Assembly (NCBI RefSeq): GCF_001905825.1
Contig: NZ_LIVV01000002.1
Coordinates: 231,168-295,167, forward strand
Direction: 5' to 3'
DNA length: 64,000 bases
From: Streptomyces sp. CB02009
GTDB taxonomy: Bacteria > Actinomycetota > Actinomycetes > Streptomycetales > Streptomycetaceae
Made by a program: the position numbers and the translations under genes. Shown piece by piece: positions 61,413-64,000 of the stretch (within the stretch, counting starts at the first letter, position 1; every line of letters starts with the position of its first letter). Below the pieces are notes generated by a model. It worked only from the letters and a program-made list of their open reading frames with translations. It did not search any database and was not told the origin of the DNA.

Positions 61413-64000
61413 TCAGGGGGCCGGTTCGTGGGGCCGCGGAAGCGGCGGAAGGAACGGCAGGTGGGCCGGGCGGTCGCCCAGGGCCGAGGAGAGCGCGAGC
61501 AGGACGCCCGCCGTACCGGTGGAGAGGTCCATGGAGAGGCGCATCATCTGCTCGCCGGGGAAGGCGAGTCGGCCCTGGTAGGACATGGCGTGCCAGCTCA
61601 GGCAACCGACCTGGCGGCGTACGTCCCCCGGTGTCGTGCCGGGGCCGCCGACGTTCGTACGGGCGAGGTGGAGCACCATCCCCGCGACGCCCCGGAAGAG
61701 CCCGGGCTGCGCGTAGAAGGTGGCCTGCGCCGCCTGTACGATCTCGCGGCGCGCCCGGTCCAGGGCGTCGTCGCGCCGGTGGAGCAGGTAGTCGTCGATC
61801 ACCATGCCGATGCCCACGCTGCCCGCGCCGAGGTACGGCATCGTGCGCCAGCCCTCGTCGACCTGCAGGGTCCCGGAGGCGCCGCGGACGCAACGGCTCA
61901 GGTCGTCGTGGAGCGCCTCGGCGGCGAGGTCGAGGAGGGCGGTGTCCCGGGTGCGCTCGTAGAGGCGTATGAACAGCAGGGCCCGTCCGGCGGAGCCGTA
62001 CAGGAGTCCCGTACGCGCCTTGCCTGCCGGTGCCGCCGCTCCCGCCGCTCCTGCCGGTCGCCCGGGCGACCGGAGCGGGCGGGCGGACAGCTCGGCGCAG
62101 CGCAGGGCCGCCGCGTGGAGGCCGCTCTCGCCGGTGGCGGTGGCCAGGGCGTCCAGGGCGAGGCCGAGACCGGCCGTCCCTCCGTACAGGTCGGGGGCGA
62201 GGCCCTCGTGGTCCTGTTCGGCGACGAGTGAGGCCAGTTCGAGCGCGGCGGCCGGGTGCCCGAGCCGTTCGAGGGTCCACGCGACACCGGCGAGACCGTC
62301 GTAGAAGCCGAGCGGTGTGCCGGAGTCGGGTTGCTTGGCGTGCCGCAGGAGCCTGTCCTCGGCCTCGGGACATCGGGGTGCCCCGCTCTCGTGCAGGGCG
62401 TGGAGCACTCCGGCCGTGCCGTGACCGACGGTCATGCCTCCGCCGGAGGTGGCGAACTGGGCGATGTCCCCGGGGAAGAAACGATCCTCCCTCTCAGGTG
62501 TCGCCGACGCGAGGATCGCGGCCACCATGGAGTCACGACTGTTCGGCCAGTCACCCGGCTCCGCGGGCAGGAACGGGGCGCGGTCCGCCGGACGGTCGGC
62601 CGCCCGCGTGCTCCCGCCTGCCGGGCCGCCGGCCGGGTCGCGCGTGATCTCCCGAACCGCCTCGTCCAGGAAGCCGGGAGGTAGCGGGAACCGCGCCGCG
62701 GCGGTCTCCGCGAGGTGCGCGGCCTTGCCCCGGTCCACCGCGAGCAGACTCGTGAGCGGGATGAACAGCGCGATCCGGAGGCACGCGAGGGCGTACCGGT
62801 CCACATCGAAGCCCCGCCGGTCGGCGGGCGCCACGAACCCCGGGTTGGCGACGGTCTGGCGACCGCCCTCGGCGGCGGGTTGGGCCGCCTCGAAGTCCAG
62901 CAGGACCACCGAGGACTCGTCCTCGGACACCATGATGTTGAACAGATGCAGGTCGTTGAAGACGATCCCGCGTGCGTGCACCGCGGCCACGGCCCGCTCG
63001 ACGAGCCCGTGCATCCGCAGCGCCCACTCCGTGTACTCGGCGAGCCGCTCCGCCGGCGGATCGGCCTCCATCAGCGGATGCCTCCGCGCGAAGAAGGTGT
63101 TGAGCGGCTTGCCCTCCACGAACTCCAGCGCCAGGAAGTGGTGGTCGCCCACGGTGAAGCTGTCGAGGACCTCCGGCGTGCAGGCGAGCCCCGAGAGCCG
63201 TTCCAGCGCCTCGCGTTCGCGGTGCAGCCGCGTCACGGCGTCCGCGCCGTCGGCGGCGAGGCCGGCGTACGGCCGCGCCTCCTTCAGCACGACCCGCCGC
63301 CCGGTCCGCCGGTCCCGGGCCTCGTACACCCCACCGCCGTTGGAGAAGTGCAGGGCCTTCTCGACGGCGTACGGCATGTCCTGGACGGTCACCGAGGCCC
63401 TCGCCTCCAGGTGCGGAGTCAGGAAGGCGGGGGGAGTCACCCAGGCGGGCACATGGAAGACGGGATCGCGCCGGTCGGGCACGAGCGTGCCGGACCCGTC
63501 CTCGACGGCCGGCCGCAGCTCCCCGTGCTCGTCGTAGCAGTGGCGGACGGTGAAGCTGCCGTACCGCAGGTGCACGGGGCCGCGGCCCCAGCGCAGATCG
63601 CTGAGGATGTACGGACCCGGCCGGCCCTCCAGCAGCCCCGCCAGATCGGTGGCCACGCGCTCGCACTGCTGGTCGTCGGCCGGGTACACGGTGATGAACT
63701 TGCCGCTCGCCGAGCGGTCCGCGTACTTGGCGTTGCGCTGGTGCAGCAGGTAGCGGCTGGGGACGAACTTGAAGGCCACGTCCTGTTCCAGACAGTACGC
63801 ACGGACGGTGGCGAGGATCGCCTCCGCGTTGTCGAGACAGGCGGAGACGTGGATCTTCCATCCCTGCGACGGGAGCGCGTGGTCCAGGGGGCGCAGGGCG
63901 AGCCAGTCGCCCGTACGGTGGGACGTCCAGCCCTCGGGTACGGGGAGGGTGGCCGCCCGGTACAGGGAGTCACCCGCACCCTCGGCGAAGACCAGGCGGT
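61413..64000 (-). CDS. ramC: class III lanthionine synthetase RamC, 5' end off right edge
   Basis: Visible C-terminal 862 residues of a LanKC enzyme; the first tens of codons lie beyond the window. An N-terminal lyase-like part is followed by a Ser/Thr-kinase-like domain (catalytic loop VFNDLHLFNIM and DFEA metal site, around residues 310-345 of the visible part) and a LanC-like cyclase domain (GHGTAGVLHAL, DLYGGTAGLGLALDAL, FYDGLAGVAWTL). It dehydrates Ser/Thr of RamS and forms (methyl)lanthionine rings. The stop is 44 bp upstream of ramS, same strand. Confidence 0.96.
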   Translation of the reverse strand, partial: RLVFAEGAGDSLYRAATLPVPEGWTSHRTGDWLALRPLDHALPSQGWKIHVSACLDNAEAILATVRAYCLEQDVAFKFVPSRYLLHQRNAKYADRSASGKFITVYPADDQQCERVATDLAGLLEGRPGPYILSDLRWGRGPVHLRYGSFTVRHCYDEHGELRPAVEDGSGTLVPDRRDPVFHVPAWVTPPAFLTPHLEARASVTVQDMPYAVEKALHFSNGGGVYEARDRRTGRRVVLKEARPYAGLAADGADAVTRLHREREALERLSGLACTPEVLDSFTVGDHHFLALEFVEGKPLNTFFARRHPLMEADPPAERLAEYTEWALRMHGLVERAVAAVHARGIVFNDLHLFNIMVSEDESSVVLLDFEAAQPAAEGGRQTVANPGFVAPADRRGFDVDRYALACLRIALFIPLTSLLAVDRGKAAHLAETAAARFPLPPGFLDEAVREITRDPAGGPAGGSTRAADRPADRAPFLPAEPGDWPNSRDSMVAAILASATPEREDRFFPGDIAQFATSGGGMTVGHGTAGVLHALHESGAPRCPEAEDRLLRHAKQPDSGTPLGFYDGLAGVAWTLERLGHPAAALELASLVAEQDHEGLAPDLYGGTAGLGLALDALATATGESGLHAAALRCAELSARPLRSPGRPAGAAGAAAPAGKARTGLLYGSAGRALLFIRLYERTRDTALLDLAAEALHDDLSRCVRGASGTLQVDEGWRTMPYLGAGSVGIGMVIDDYLLHRRDDALDRARREIVQAAQATFYAQPGLFRGVAGMVLHLARTNVGGPGTTPGDVRRQVGCLSWHAMSYQGRLAFPGEQMMRLSMDLSTGTAGVLLALSSALGDRPAHLPFLPPLPRPHEPAP

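Overview
The window is a stretch of actinobacterial chromosome, almost certainly Streptomyces. The evidence is a very high G+C content with G/C in nearly every third codon position, many GTG starts and GTGA/ATGA overlaps, long LuxR-type (LAL) regulators, a SapB/AmfS-type morphogen cluster (ram), and a rare TTA leucine codon placed in the developmental regulator ramR.

Layout. 1-5.5 kb: an edge-truncated secreted subtilase, a possible tiny secreted peptide, an Rrf2 repressor divergent from an NmrA-like reductase with paired palindromic operators, and a GH64 beta-1,3-glucanase under a LacI-type palindrome. 5.8-11.6 kb: methyltransferase with a coupled 32-codon leader ORF, VOC protein, GNAT, pirin divergent from an AhpD-like protein, YoaK-like membrane protein, a small secreted protein and an EF-hand protein. 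11.8-18.3 kb: RecQ helicase, a DUF3533 membrane protein, and a ClpC-shaped AAA+ protein without a visible ClpP-docking loop plus a coupled 54-residue protein, followed by a CTAG-bounded palindromic element. 18.3-26.3 kb: fdhD and an FdhF/YdeP molybdopterin oxidoreductase, then an encapsulin operon (DyP peroxidase cargo with C-terminal targeting peptide, then shell protein), a DUF1345 protein and a PYROXD2/CrtI-like oxidoreductase. 26.3-28.9 kb: a GreA-like factor, a secreted beta-lactamase-fold hydrolase and a maltokinase-cap-like protein.

29-40.4 kb is the most unusual block and looks like a conflict/cell-suicide island. It has an 1806-residue protein with a putative N-terminal effector-associated domain, two P-loop NTPase modules, helical repeats, a second effector-associated-like domain and a C-terminal trypsin. 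This is followed 7 nt downstream by a second intracellular trypsin, preceded by a DRGH-type DNA/RNA nuclease, and flanked by a divergent metacaspase and a LAL regulator.

40.6-53.5 kb: a secreted subtilase with P-domain, GNAT, an SPFH + NAD-kinase-like pair whose promoter is covered by two identical operators, a DMT transporter overlapping a PAP2 enzyme, a TetR regulator with a 38-bp palindromic operator, DUF488 and DUF309 proteins, a LAL-like ATPase that ends before the usual LuxR HTH, and tRNA-Pro(GGG). 53.5-56.2 kb: a SpoIIE-type phosphatase with sensor domains and a fused anti-sigma kinase domain.

56.7-64 kb: the ram (SapB) lanthipeptide cluster, with ramR (+) convergent to ramC-ramS-ramA-ramB (-). 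RamC is expected to modify RamS, RamA/RamB to export it, and RamR to activate the operon. ramC runs off the right edge.

All calls are from reading the sequence; no database search was possible. Family names rest on motifs I recognise, and protein-level orthology (ram genes, recQ, fdhD) is partly from memory.
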